DNA of 64,000 nt, taken from contig CM024758.1 of assembly GCA_014218235.1 (NCBI GenBank), forward strand, positions 100,291,698 to 100,355,697, in the 5' to 3' direction. A model generated the notes under the pieces. The model worked only from the letters and a program-made list of their open reading frames with translations, ran no database searches and was not told the DNA's origin. Of the stretch, positions 44,965 to 56,540 are shown piece by piece (position 1 is the stretch's first letter; every line of letters starts with the position of its first letter). Source of the DNA: Colocasia esculenta. Lineage: Eukaryota; Streptophyta; Magnoliopsida; Alismatales; Araceae. The position numbers and the translations under genes are program-made.

Positions 44965-47900
44965 TAACGTCGTGGTTGTTCGGATCTGAGTTTAGCAGTT
45001 CTGGTGTGGTGCTCATGGACGATATGGGGTCATTGAGCCTTGGTTGAGGTTGTCGTGCGTGGTGTGGGTGTTGTGGGCTGGAGGTTCTAGCCCAAGCAGC
45101 CCACAGGTGTTCTGGTGAAGGAGGCGATGGGGTATGTCGTCGCGTTTTGAACACGACGACTTCAGTGGTCGCGTTCTTCATATCAGTTTCTGGATCGATT
45201 GTTAGTGGTGCTCTTGAACACGTCGGGTTGGTACGTCGTGATTCTAATCATGACGGGTTCCTACTTCGCGATCTTGAAACCGCCTTTCTGACGCATGGCA
45301 TTTTAGGTTCCGATTGGCGACAGTTCTGTATGTCGAGTTAATGTTTAAATGTGTCATCTACCTTCGTCGCAATTTTGACTGTGGCATTTAATGTTCTGTT
45401 TCAAGCCAGACAGAGCAGAGTTGGCTCTGTTTGGCGTGGAGGGGAGTTGTTGCAGCAGTTTCTTAATGTTTTTGGCCTTCTGGTAGCTGGTCCAGCGCGG
45501 GTTCCACGCGAGGAGGTCGTTAGGAGCGGGGGCTTGCTATCAGTGTGGCGTTCTTCACGAGATTTGTGCTCTTTGAGTGGTAGGGAGACTTCCCCCCTGT
45601 TTTAATTTGATCTAAATGGCTTGAAGTTTGTTATAGCATGTTATGTTAATGTGTGGTGGTTTAGTCTTCAATTTAGAAGCTTAAACATTGATTAAGTTGT
45701 TGTATGGAATAGTTTCTTGGAAATAGAATGGGGTTCAGCCGTCTGCCTAAGAATGTGACGGTTAGAACCATCACGTTTTGATGAGAACGCGATGGGAGTG
45801 TCTATTGCGTTTCTCTTCCGACTGGTGGTTTGAATCGATTGACGTAAAAGCGACCATTGGGTCCGTCGCGTTTACATTTCGATTACTCATGTGGCGTTGG
45901 GTTGAGCCGTCGTGGTTTGGGTTCATCTGGGTCAGTTGACCTGATGGCGACATGTCGGGCCATCATGATTATGTCGCAACTCTGTGCCCTGTCACGATGG
46001 TTTTATAGTCGTGACCGGTGTGGCCATCGCATTTTGAAAGGCGATGTCTGTGTCCGTTGTGTTTCAGCCTCCGAGGTGTGTTTGTGATGGCTGGACATTG
46101 ACGGTCCTTTGTGGGCCTAGCCTAAATGGCTTAATGTGGATTTCAAATGGTCAAGTGTGTTTAATGTAGAAAAGCATGATGTAGGGTTGATGGTTTGGGC
46201 TATGGTTAGTAGTATCTTATGTTAGTTTGTTAATTATGATTATGTTAATCATGTTATAATGTTTAAGGTTACATGGGTTATAGGTATAGTGGTACGTGTT
46301 GCTGTGGAGGTCATCTGTTGACCAATGACAAGCAAATTAAAATGTGAATAACCGTGGTTAAGAATGCAGGTTTTATTCATATGTTAAATGTTAGTCATGG
46401 TTTGTGTGTTTGCTGAGTTTGGTGGTTCGGCGCTTGTTCCGGATTGCCTCTTCAGTCAGGTACCTTAGATTCTGGGTGAGCCAAGCACGTTGCGGTTTGT
46501 TGTGCTCGAGGTTTGTCCCAGTATTGTGTGTACCATAGAGGTCTGTGTTGTCTTCCTGGACACCCTCACTCTTGTGTTTGAGTTGTACGTCCGGCTAAGG
46601 GAAGGACGACAGTGGGGTAGCGACTTGGGTGTTGTGTGTGTACTTGGTCCTTGTAGCGCACTCGTGGTTGGGGGTATAGACACCAGTAGATGTATTGGGC
46701 CCCGGCTACTCCTATTTTCCAGTGCCTCACTTTAGGGAGCTTAGGCTAGAGTCCCTAAAGGTGTCAGGCATACAGTTGTGTGGCCTACAGGTGTGGTGTT
46801 GATTGATCTCCACAATTCTTTGTCTTTGCTATGTGGTTGTGGAGCGGCAGTTGGACCTTTTGTCCTTGACTGCAAGACTGAGAGATAGTTCTTATGCTGT
46901 GTTTTCCAAGTTGGATACTGGTGTCATAAACCAGTAGTCTTTACCGACGTGGTGCTGTTGTTCCTTCCGACTCGAGTTTTTCTGTTGTTGTGGTTGCGGG
47001 TGGTGACCTTCACCCACCGATTGTGGTTTACTTGTGGTACTTTGTGGTTTCAGGTACCTGTACTCTTCGTGGGTAGTTGGTTGTTGTGGCACGCTGTGTG
47101 CTAGCCTTTTCAGGTGTTGAGGTGGACCGGTATTCCATAGAGGTCATGTTGTGTGACCCTCCACTTGTCGTTTTTGTACCTTTAGTGGGTAGTTCCCCGA
47201 TATGGTTGTTATCGTGGATTGTGTGGTGGAATGTTTCCTTGTGGTCAGTCCCGTTACCCTTCATTGGTGGTTTGTCTGTGCGGCCTTCGCTTTACTCATT
47301 AGGTATTGTGGGGGACTGACTCCTTGTTGTCAATTACGTTACTGTCTGTTAATGGTTGGCCTTTATGGCTCGTGATCTGGTGGTTTCTGTTCCTGTGGTG
47401 GACTAGTGCCTCTGCGCTAGTCTTGTTGTTTCATTTATTTTATGTGAGCTGTGTTAGCTGGTGTGTTTATATTTATTGCAGTTTATGTATGTTAATTACT
47501 AGCACGTTCTACTTCAGCAGTTCTCTAGTTAATTATGCCAATGACACCCTTGGGGGTTGAGGTCTAGGCTCTTTATTTTAGTTACTCGTTTGTTATTGTT
47601 TTTTAGAGGTCCCTGCTGAGTCTGTGACTTTTTTAGGCTCACTCCCTTACACTTCTTTTCAGGTGTTAGCCATGGGTTTGACTTGTAGCGGTGTTGTGAC
47701 ATACTTGTACCACTAGCAGTTGAGTTATAGTTGTTGTAGTGTGAGCTTTGCTCCCTTAGAGTATGCCCCAAGTAGTTGTACTTTTATCTTGGGCATGTAA
47801 TGATGTATTGGGACAATGTATATTGTGGTAAACGAGTGTAAATGCATGTACTTTCTTGAATATTATGATCTTGTGGTTGTTTTTTATATTCCTACTGGAC

Positions 47901-47996
47901 ACTTGTGTGAGATATCCCTTGCGAGACTTCGGTCTATTCGCGGGAGGCGGTCTGGATATGGAGCCTTATTGGGCATAAGTATCCAGGTTCGCTACA
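44965..47996 (+). mobile_element. Gypsy D 3' LTR (3.0 kb)
   Basis: It starts TGTAACGTCGTGG after the polypurine tract and ends ...GGTTCGCTACA. It shares landmarks in order with the LTRs at 48756 and 56541: 'agcccacagg', GAACGCGAC pairs, 'tgagctaggcacg', 'ttgtacgtccggctaaggg', 'cagtgcctcactttaggg', and near the end 'cccttgcgagacttcgg'. CG-pair clusters lie at about 45130-45330 and 45755-46070. The many small open frames within are not genes. Confidence 0.85.
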
Positions 47997-48377
47997 AGTA
48001 TCATGCTTAATTTAGTGTCTGCCAAGATGGATTTTGGTCGATATCCCTCTTGTGCTATTTTTTAGGTAGTTCACACATGTCCATGCTTTTGCGAACGGAG
48101 AGGACCCTATTATCCAAGCCCAAGGCAGCCTAGTGGCCATAACCCAGCTAGGTTTGATGCATGCCATGCATGTTGTGTTGGCAATAAGAATTGCACTGTC
48201 ATCGTTGATATTGTTTTGTTTGGTTGTCATTTATTCCAGCTATGTTTATATTGGGTGTTAAGAGATGCCTTCATTGTATCATTCTCCCAAACCTCCCAAA
48301 CAAGCTTAGGTCTTTACGGTGGACACTGGTTTATTTTGATGTGAAGGAAGGAAAGAGCTGATACCTATGTACATCAA
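47997..48377 (+). other. Non-repeat stretch with a possible host terminal exon (48070-48261)
   Basis: Between two gypsy-D LTRs lies about 380 bp without element landmarks. After a pyrimidine tract and AG (48068-48069) a frame opens for 63 codons to TAA at 48259-48261. It contains AQGSLVAITQLGLMHAMHVV and a hydrophobic stretch (ALSSLILFCLVVIYSSYVY) that could be a membrane helix. This reads like the end of a protein, but I do not recognise it, and an open frame of this length can occur by chance. If real, its upstream exons lie elsewhere or were lost. Confidence 0.22.
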
Positions 48378-48571
48378 GAGTGGCTCAGTTGGTTGGGCAC
48401 TCCGTCATACATTAGGTGAGAGAAGTTTAATATCTGAACTTATTAGGTTTATAAAGAGGTTTTCTTAGAAATTATAAATAGTCGAGATTTAAACGTGTGT
48501 CCTAAATTTTGAACTCAGAACATATCTATATACTTCAAAAGACTAGGTCAATCGGCCTAACACAAAAAAAA
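48378..48571 (+). mobile_element. Possible tRNA-derived SINE
   Basis: TGGCTCAGTTGG (48381-48392) matches a Pol III A-box. A weak B-box-like segment follows (AGTTTAATATC, near 48426), and the block ends in an A-run (48564-48571). Length about 195 bp fits a plant SINE. The B-box is poor and no target duplication was identified. Confidence 0.4.
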
Positions 48572-48750
48572 GATAATGGTGCTATATTTTCTTGAGTAGG
48601 CATTTAGAAAATATTTGGAAAACACAATGCAAGTTTATCTTTTACATATTTAAACATTAATGTAATTTATCTTTTACAATTTTGACAATTTGTCACAATG
48701 TGGGGGAGAAGCAAAAGAGGCATAGGGGTGGGAGGTCGAGGGATTCGAGT

Positions 48751-51700
48751 CATATTGTAACATTGCGCATTTTTCGGATCCTTGTGGATCCTCGCTTAGT
48801 GGTCGTTCAGATCTGTGTTTGTTGGTTCTGGTATGGTGTCCATGATCAATGTGGGGTCATTAGGACCTTGGTCGCAGTTCTCGTGTGTGTGTGAGTGTTG
48901 TGGGTCGAAGGTTTTAGCCCAAACAGCCCACAGGTTCACTGTCTGTGAACGCGACAGTGAGGGACGTCGCGTTCATAATGCGACAATTTTGGGTGTCACG
49001 TTTAGGTTGCCGCCTTGTAACGGTCTTTGTCAGCATGTGCGCCGCATGTCGCGCACTGGGTGGCATGCAGACATCGGCCTTGGGAAGGTGACGGCCACCT
49101 ACATCGCATTCAGGTCGTGATGTAGAGCTACGTCGTGTTCCCAACTACAGTGCATTTTTATGCACGTCGGTCAGACAGAGTTGAGCACGCTTTGTTTGGC
49201 CAGGGGGGAGCTGCTGCGGGGATTTTGGGCGATTCGGCATTTTGGAGTGGTTTTTGGCGCGCTTTCATCGCGAGGACATCGCATGGAGGGGGGAGACACC
49301 GTGCCGTGGGTGGTTTGTGTGTTCTTCACGAAGGTAGGGAGAATCCACCTCGTTTGATGCATGGATTGTGTGTGTGACGTGTTTAACGCGTTATTTGCTT
49401 TATAAACCATAGATACCATGCTAGGGTATCCACTAAAGCACGTAAAATGAAAATTAAGTATGGTTTGCATGGCTTGTGGGGGTAATCCGGGGAGAGGATC
49501 CCAGATTAGGGTACCTGCCTGTGAAGGCGACGGAGCCCCTTGTTGTGTTTTGAACGCGACAGGCCGACCAATCGCATTCAGCTTGTGAACGCGACATATC
49601 GGGGTGTCACGTTCTGAAGGCAACATTACCCTATGTCACGACCTCAGCCGAGAGGTCATGTTGTGTATGTTTTAAACGATACGATTATCTGACTATCGAT
49701 GTCTTGTGTGCATGGTTGGTGTGAGTGGTGCATTGGCACCTATAGCACTCGTTGAGCGTGTTGTCCATGTGGTGGACGTGTTGTTTACGTGGTTGACATA
49801 CGGCGTACGGTTTGCATGGTTTGAGCGGTGTACATATGGTTGGTTTGTGGTGACTGGGCAGTGAGGTTTCGGTGTGAACTTAGCCTTGATCCTTTAATGT
49901 CTGTTATAGATTATATATCTAAGAAGGTTTAATTAGTAAGGTATGAGTATGGTTATTAAGTGATTATCGTGTAACGAGTTTGGTGCGGCTGTGGAGGTCA
50001 CTTCGTGACCAATGATAGGCCGGGATATTATTGGTTAAGGTAGTGCATGTATGTGTCTGTGTAGGCTAGCTTGTAGGTCACAGAGGGACCGGGACAAGCT
50101 ATTCCTCACATGTGTATCGTGGTTTGTAATAAAGATAATATTATAAGTATCGTGGTTTGTGCATCGCCGAGTGTGGTGGTCCGACGCCTATTTCGGAATA
50201 CCTCTCTAGTCGGATACCCTAGGTTCTGTGTGAGCTAGGCACGTGTGTTTTTTTGTGCTCGGGGTTTGTCCCAGTACTGTGTGTACCGTCGAGGTCTGTG
50301 TCATCTGTCTTGGACACCCTCACGACTGTATTTGAGTTGTACGTCCGGCTAAGGGAAGACGACAGAGGGCAGCGACTTGTGAGAGTTTGTGTTTGGTCGC
50401 TTATAGTGCGCTCGTGGTTGGGGTACGGACACCAGTAGTCGACACTGATCCCCAGCTAGTCCTGTTTTCCAGTGCCTCACTTTAGGGAGCTTAGGCCAGA
50501 GTCCCTAAAGGTTCTATCCATGGGCCTGTGGCTATGTGGTCTGCAGGTGTGGTGTTGGTCGGTCTCCACTGTTCTTTGGCTTGTACTTGTGGAGCGGCAG
50601 TTGGACCTTTCGTCCGTGACTGCGAGACTGAGAGGTAGTTCTTGTGTTGTGTTGTCCTGGTTGGATACTGGCGTCATGAACCAGTAGTTCGTTCCCGTGT
50701 GGTGGCGTCGTTCCATTCCGACTCGTGCTTTGTCACTGGTTGTGGTTTGTGTGTAGAGGCTTTGTGGTAGTACCTCGTGGTGGTAGATACCTGTACCCTT
50801 TGTGGGTACCAGTTTCTTGTGGTACGCTGTGTACCAGCCTTTTCAGGTAGTGTGGTGGAGCTGTGCTCCATGGAGGTCGTGTGATGAGACCTTCCACTCG
50901 TTGTGTTTTACCCTTCCTCAGGTAAGCTTTCGATTATAGTTTTAGTGTGTGATGGATTGGCCGGTTGTAGCCAGTTCTACTACCATGTGTGTGGCTTTCG
51001 ACATATCGTGGTTTGGGGCATAATGGACGAGCTCTGGGTTAGCAGTCCTGCTACCCACATGTTTGAGGTTCGCCTGTGAAGCTTGTAGCCTAGGCAACGG
51101 TCTGCCTGTGTGGCTGTAGCTTAGGTGACCAGTTGTTGTGGTAGTGTGCCTGTGAGGCTTATGGCCTAGGCATTGCTATTGTTGGGAGGGCTAGTGGTGC
51201 TGTGCTAGTCCTATGGTTCCTCTTACTTTTCGAGGACTTTATATTTATGGATATGATTATATTTATTTGTTGTTAATCGTATATTGTTGTGAGCATGATA
51301 TGGTTTGGCTATCGGTGTTGCCAGTGAGACCCTCTAGGGTTGAAGTCTCCTCAGTTTTGTGTGTGGTTTTTTGGGTAGTCCCCTACTGAGCCAGTGACTT
51401 GTTGAGGCTCACTCCCCTACAGTTCTTTTCAGGGCTTACCGTTGGTATGGCATGCAAAGGTGTTGTGGCAGACTTGTACTACCAGCAATAGTGTTAGATG
51501 TGTTGTGTGAGCTTGTGCTCCCTCGGAGTATGCCCCAGGTAGTTGTACTTTTTAATTTGACATGTATTAATGTATTGGGACAGTTGTAAATTGTTATATG
51601 CAGATATGAGCACATGTACTTTCTTGTGTCTTATACTGTTATGGTTGTCTTTTATATACTTACTGAACACGTGTACGAGCTATCCCTTGCGAGACTTCGG

Positions 51701-51769
51701 TCCGATCGCGGAGGCGGACTTGGATATGGAGCCTTAATGGGCATAAATATCCAGGGCCGTTACATATAT
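48751..51769 (+). mobile_element. Solo LTR of gypsy D (48756-51764)
   Basis: 3009 bp from TGTAACATTGCGC to ...AGGGCCGTTACA, flanked by CATAT (48751-48755) and TATAT (51765-51769), a 5-bp duplication with one change. No internal region adjoins on either side. CG-pair clusters lie at 48940-49150 and 49500-49660. It shares all landmarks listed for the LTR at 44965. Confidence 0.85.
48940..49660. repeat. GAACGCGACA / TGTCGCGTTC inverted pairs in gypsy D solo LTR
   Basis: Repeated short pairs such as GTGAACGCGACA ... CGTCGCGTTC (48945-48976) and TGAACGCGACAT ... GTGTCACGTTC (49587-49616), with 10-20 unrelated bases between arms. There are at least five pairs in two groups, with decayed arms mostly C-to-T or G-to-A. 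Similar pairs lie in the LTRs at 44965 and 56541. Confidence 0.8.
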
Positions 51770-52037
51770 GCTAGCAGAATTGGAGGAATATCGCAATGGA
51801 AAAATAACTGATTCATATAACATATGTACATTTTCTTAAGACACCTTTTACTTTTTATATATGTAGAGGAAGTGTCTTTTGTTATAGATTGAGATGGTAG
51901 ATGAATAATAATAATAATAAACTTCAGATGGTTGAAATAATCAATATCAAACATCACGTATGAGGTGGTTATATCCTCATGTAATGGATTTATGTGAAGA
52001 TGAAAAAAATGAGACAAGATATGATGTTAGGCCCCAC

Positions 52038-52064
52038 TTTTTTTTTGGGGGGGGGGGGGGGGGG
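52038..52064. repeat. Poly-T (9) followed by poly-G (18)
   Basis: An uninterrupted T-run then G-run. It is prone to slippage; the length may be inexact in the assembly. Confidence 0.95.
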
Positions 52065-52097
52065 TTTACTTTTTAGTCCTCACAAATAAGCGTACTT

Positions 52098-52215
52098 CCC
52101 TTTGGTCCATCGTTATCATATTAGTCCCTCAAACTTCTGAATATTACATATTAGTCTCTACTACAGGCATTTTTTTGCAAAGTTTTAGAAGTTTTGAAGG
52201 ACTGATATGATAATA
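52098..52215. mobile_element. Foldback/MITE-like inverted repeat
   Basis: Left arm 52113-52138 (TTATCATATTAGTCCC...) and right arm 52187-52213 (...GGACTGATATGATAA) are near-complementary over about 26 bp with a 48-bp centre. 'TTAGTCCCTC' arms are common in small plant foldback MITEs. Outer ends and target duplication were not resolved. Confidence 0.5.
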
Positions 52216-53232
52216 GTCTAATTTGAGATATTACAAGAGAAATATACATATTTTTAGGGCCTAAAAAAATAAAAAGGAACTCCTTTTTTTTTTTGGTTTT
52301 TCGGTGCACTAGACGAACCACTGCTTCCTCATGCATGGTGATGGAAGGAGTGAACCAGATAGTGCAATTGTGGGGCCACTATTTTTTTTCTGAGTGTAAC
52401 TAGCTTTCTAGATTTTAATTATTCGGAGGGTGGAGGATTATCTCTTTTAGAAGATTATTTGGTTTGGCATCCCCTCTTCCTGAACCGTTGAGAAGGGTTG
52501 AGGGAGGTTCTTTTATCTTTTTCTCCAAAATAAGAACTAGAAATAGGGTTTTGTTATTATAAAAACACCCTCCTTGTAGATTTATTCATTTATCAATATT
52601 CTATTAATAATTTTCAAATTAATGAAAATATCCTTGTAAAAAGAAGATTGTGATCTCACATATTAGTGTGAGAGAGAGTGTGAGATAAAGAGGTTGAAAG
52701 GTGAAGTTAGAAAGAGAGAGAGAGTTTATGAGAGATTAAGGTTTTTTAGATACTTTTAAATTGCAGATGAATTTTAACCTTTTTTCTACATAAGAAATCA
52801 CTCCCAAGGGCAGACAACTTGTAGAAGAAGAGAATTTTCTCATTCCACTATTATTCACACATGATGTACTTTATTTCATTAGAAAGATAAATTTGCTGAA
52901 GGACTCCCCTACCATACTCACAACCATGGTAGGTCGTAACGTGTTGAACCACTCTTATATTTATCCTTATATTTTCGTGATAAGTCAAACTCATGAATGT
53001 AATAACTTAAACTCATGAATGTATTTATTATTGATATAGTTTCTATCAATTAGCATTTTCATTACTGAACAAATGTCGTTTTGATTGTTGAATGAATTAT
53101 CTTTCCAATTATCAGATGAATCATTATTTAAATTGTTGGAGTTCTAGTTGTCTATTTTTCGAACTCTAATTAATCGGTTATCTACATTTTCCTCTCTAGA
53201 AATAATTGGTTATCTGCAAAAATAATTAGTTA

Positions 53233-53314
53233 TCTAGATAAATTGAATATTCTTCTCTCACTTCATCAAATAATCTAGATAAATTGAATATTCTTCTCTC
53301 ACTTCATCAAATAA
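53233..53314. repeat. 41-bp tandem duplication
   Basis: Two head-to-tail copies of a 41-bp unit starting TCTAGATAAATTGAATATTC; the copies are identical by eye. Confidence 0.95.
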
Positions 53315-54351
53315 TCACTTATTTCATAATGAACACATAAATGAGTTATTTTTTAGTACTTACGACCTGCTACCTTGATATATTTTAGTCTATTCAATGA
53401 CATGATACTCAAAGTGTCTTTTATCTATCAAGTGTTTGGATGAGAATTATTTAATCTGATATATGTCCTACATGTACCTAGTGTTAGTTTATGACTATTC
53501 TAAAAGAAGTAATATGTGTTAAAAGAATATTTTATTGCTCTCATCTCAGAACTTTTCAAAAAGAAGATTTGTTTTATTGGTATAAGTATGGTGAAGATTT
53601 TATGATATCTTTGTTTCACTGTAGCAAATCTGCTTATATAAGGGCTCAACTTTCAAATCCCTAAAAGGTCTTTTGTGTGTCAAATGTGTATTGATTAATG
53701 GATTATTTTATAGATAACATTTGCCTTCAAATGTTTATCAGACAGGCCAACTGTGGTCTGCCAAGATAAGCTACTTTTTGCAAGTATCTGGAATCTTGGG
53801 ACTATACATCAGTCATCTGTACGAGAATATGCAAACAAGGCTACAGAAAGAAAAAGAAGATCTTTTGCTGAAAGGAAAGTGCTGATTGTGTCAAGACTGA
53901 GTCTAACATAACATCACTATGAGACAACTGTCAACTTAACAGCTATGAAAGAAGACGACTTTAAAAGAAAGCCATATGGAACTGTTATGAAAAGTGAATG
54001 CACCGGAGCTCCACACCACATACAAAAAGGTTTTTGAAGTGCGATCTGAGTGCTTACGTGAAAGAGAAAAGGCCCAGCCTCTAGAAAAGCTTCGATTCCA
54101 ATCTTCTTCCTGCTCAACGTTAAAAGCTTATTGAAGAAGACAACTTCGAGGAAAAGAGTTCAGCTCTCAGCCAAGCCCACAAAGCTCAAGATCATTCACT
54201 TGCTGAGCACTGAAGGCCCAACTACAACGAGCTTCATGTCATTGATCTTTTCTATTTGTTGGGACAAATTTATTGTGCTTATTGTGTGCCTTATCTGTCT
54301 AGTTTCATAGACATTCTTTCTTCGGCACATCTTCTCTCTAGAAATAGTGTT

Positions 54352-54505
54352 GACCGGCTAGAGGTCTGTATCTGGTGGTGTTCCTCCTTGAAATGAGAAA
54401 ATCTGTTGTTCAGGTGTATTTTCCACCCTTGGGGTGAAGACATGTTTGTGCGGTAGCAGGTGTGGTGACCGGAAAGAGGTCTGTATCTGGTGGTGTTCCT
54501 CCTTG
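54352..54505 (+). repeat. Two 39-bp direct repeats 115 bp apart in SIRE-c LTR
   Basis: 'gaccggctagaggtctgtat' ... and 'gaccggaaagaggtctgtat' ... each continue with 'ctggtggtgttcctccttg'. They belong to the U5-like part of the LTR, where other SIRE LTRs have similar repeated 'gaaggaagacctg' blocks. Confidence 0.85.
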
Positions 54506-55010
54506 GTTAGAAAGAGAAGACCTGATTCAGTCAGGTGTGGTTGTTCCACCTCATAGGTGAAGGCCTGTAGTTCAGGCAAATAGATTCCACCTGTGGAAGG
54601 AGGGGAAGACTTGAGGTGATTAGGTGGTTGTAGTACCTGTTGGAGGTTGATATCCAGTGTTGTATCTATGGGCTATAGTTTCAACTGGGTAGTGAAAATC
54701 TCAAGGTGTTTGCTCTTGAGGACTGGACGTAGGTGCTGAGTGGATCAACATTGAACCAAGATAAATCTTGACGTCGTGCTTGCTTAGCTGTCTGACTGGT
54801 TTCTTTCTTGCATGTTCATCTACATGCTTCGCATTCCTAGATCATCTCTTATTCACTTGCCACATTTTCCCTAACAGTTTATAAAACTTATTTATGTTCT
54901 AATTTGCCTAGCATAATTTAGTTACATTTATCTAAATTAACAAATATAGTAAAGTATCATGATTTGAAACTATTCACCGCCCTCTAGATCTCTATAGCTT
55001 GGGCAACAAG

Positions 55011-55022
55011 TGGTATCAGAGC
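55011..55022 (+). other. Primer-binding site of SIRE-c
   Basis: TGGTATCAGAGC follows the LTR end after two bases; complementary to the initiator Met-tRNA 3' end. Confidence 0.85.
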
Positions 55023-55076
55023 CTTAGTCTCTCATATTTTAGGGTCTCACGACTTGAGAGAAAGGATCTAAGCTAT

Positions 55077-55629
55077 GGAGAACTTCAGTGGTGAAGATCA
55101 TTCTATCATCTAGCCACCACTCTTTGATGGTACATATTTTACATATTGGAAAACATGCATGGAAGTGTTTCTCAAAGGTCAAAGCTACTATCTGTGGAGT
55201 GTGATCGAAAATGGGGATCAAAAAGTTACTCTTGAAGAAGGTGAAACTGAACGATCTAAGGAAGCTACAAATAAGCTGTCACTAAAAGCTAGAGCAAGGA
55301 ATATTCTCTATTGTGCTATCTCTATGAAAGAGTTCAATCGCATCTCTACATGTACCATAGGCAAAGAAATGTGGGACAAGATGTCTCTCACATATGAAGG
55401 TACAAACAAGGTAATGGAAACAAAAGTGGACATCCTGATTGCCAAACTTGAAATTTTCAAGATGTTATCCAAGGAGACCATATCAGAAATGTACGGCAGA
55501 TTCACGGACATCACCAATGGAATGGCGGCACTATATAAGACTCTCTCCACCTATGACATAATTAGAAAAGTATTATACTCTCTTTCAAGTGCATGGACAA
55601 CAAAAGTTATAGTAATTGAAGAGGCCAAT
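55077..55629 (+). pseudogene. SIRE-c gag, N-terminal part
   Basis: It starts with ATG at 55077 (MENFSGEDHS), 54 bases after the primer-binding site. An in-frame TAG lies at 55113, then PPLFDGTYFTYWKTCMEVFL, the usual start of copia Gag. It continues with EMWDKMSLTYEGTNKV, ISEMYGRFTDI and SSAWTTKVIVIEEAN, matching the UBN2-type Gag fold. It is cut at 55629 by insertion of a minus-strand LTR. A single stop and otherwise open frame suggest moderate age. Confidence 0.85.
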
Positions 55630-56540
55630 TGTCACGTCCCGCCATTTAATATTTCCATAATGCCGAGAAGCAACCGAACAGGAAATCGAGAACAAGATAA
55701 AAGAATTTCGAGCAGAAATTGCTCAAGGTCATGACTTAACATAAAATATAGATTTAATAGTCGTTCCTCAAGTGGAGATAATTACATGATTCCTAAACTG
55801 TATTTCAAAAGTCAGACATAGCAAGTGTTGATCTCTCCGCACAGAATTCCTGTTGCCCCGCCTTCTAGAGCTGATGTATACCTGGAAAAATAGTAGGTAT
55901 GCGCAGTCTTGACCAGTAGGATTTATCCTCTAATAACAAGGAAATAGATATTGGAATCAAGGAAAATTTGTTGCATACGAAGATAGCAATTAACAGTGTT
56001 CAAGAAGGGAAGAATAATGCAAATCAAGATGTACAATATTAAACCATGCAAGATTAAATCGATACGTTAATGAACTGAATCAAAACAATGAGTGTCAGGG
56101 CACATAATGACATGCCATCATTATCAAACGAGTAATCACTATCTAGCAGTCCATTGAACACGTACTGACAGTAAGTGCAACTCAGTTATGTCATGATGAT
56201 GGGAAATAATAACATATAATTGAATATTCCTCAATCAAGCAGAAGGTAGTGTCTGACGCTGAGACACTCAGTATGTCCATTCTCGGAAAGACATATTCAA
56301 CTCATGTCCAATTCAGTGGCCAAGTTCGGTGTTCCTCCCAAGGACTTGGAATTTCCCTAATAAGCATCTTGATCTAGTAGAGTCCGAAGACCCGAACAAT
56401 AAGTATACATTCATTATTGTTATGTTCCTGGACAATTATGCAGCACTTTAGAGTTTCAAGGATAAGGCACATGTAAAAGACAGTTTAAGAATCTCAAAAG
56501 AGTTGGAAATGATTGGAGTTTCAAGGGATAATATAGTTAT
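55630..56540 (-). mobile_element. LTR fragment related to LARD C, minus strand, truncated
   Basis: It begins TGTCACGTCCCGCCATTTAATA, the reverse complement of an LTR end ...ATTAAATGGCGGGACGTGACA. The LARD C LTRs end the same way. Further in, 'ctagaaggcgggg', 'gagagatcaacac' and 'gagcaatttctgctc' (as read on the minus strand) have counterparts in order in the last 250 bp of LARD C LTRs, but overall similarity is moderate. So this is a relative, not a copy. It is cut at 56541 by a gypsy-D LTR. Confidence 0.65.

Larger units (their letters stand above)
51770..53093. other. AT-rich intergenic stretch with small repeats, no gene
   Basis: Contains an (AAT)n run near 51906-51919, a T9-G18 homopolymer pair (52038-52064), a foldback element (52098-52215) and AG-rich simple sequence near 52666-52735. 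No coding region is supported. Confidence 0.6.
53094..55008 (+). mobile_element. 5' LTR of a SIRE-type copia element (SIRE-c), left edge uncertain
   Basis: The right edge is clear: ...TATAGCTTGGGCAACA at 55008, the same ending as SIRE-b LTRs, followed by the primer-binding site. The end region carries 'ctcttgaggactggacgtagg' near 54710-54730, as in the other SIRE-type LTRs. The left edge is a guess at TGTTGAATGAATT (53094), giving a usual length of about 1.9 kb. It contains a 41-bp tandem duplication (53233-53314) and a repeated 'gaggtctgtatctggtgg' block (54352-54390, 54467-54505). Confidence 0.6.

Noticed and set aside
48381..48400. tRNA gene
   Set aside because: Only an A-box-like segment is present. 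No cloverleaf can be formed and the B-box is poor, so a SINE relic is more likely.
49171..49626. 151-codon minus-strand open frame in the gypsy D solo LTR
   Set aside because: It lies wholly within an LTR, matches no known domain, and is not open in the other gypsy D LTRs.
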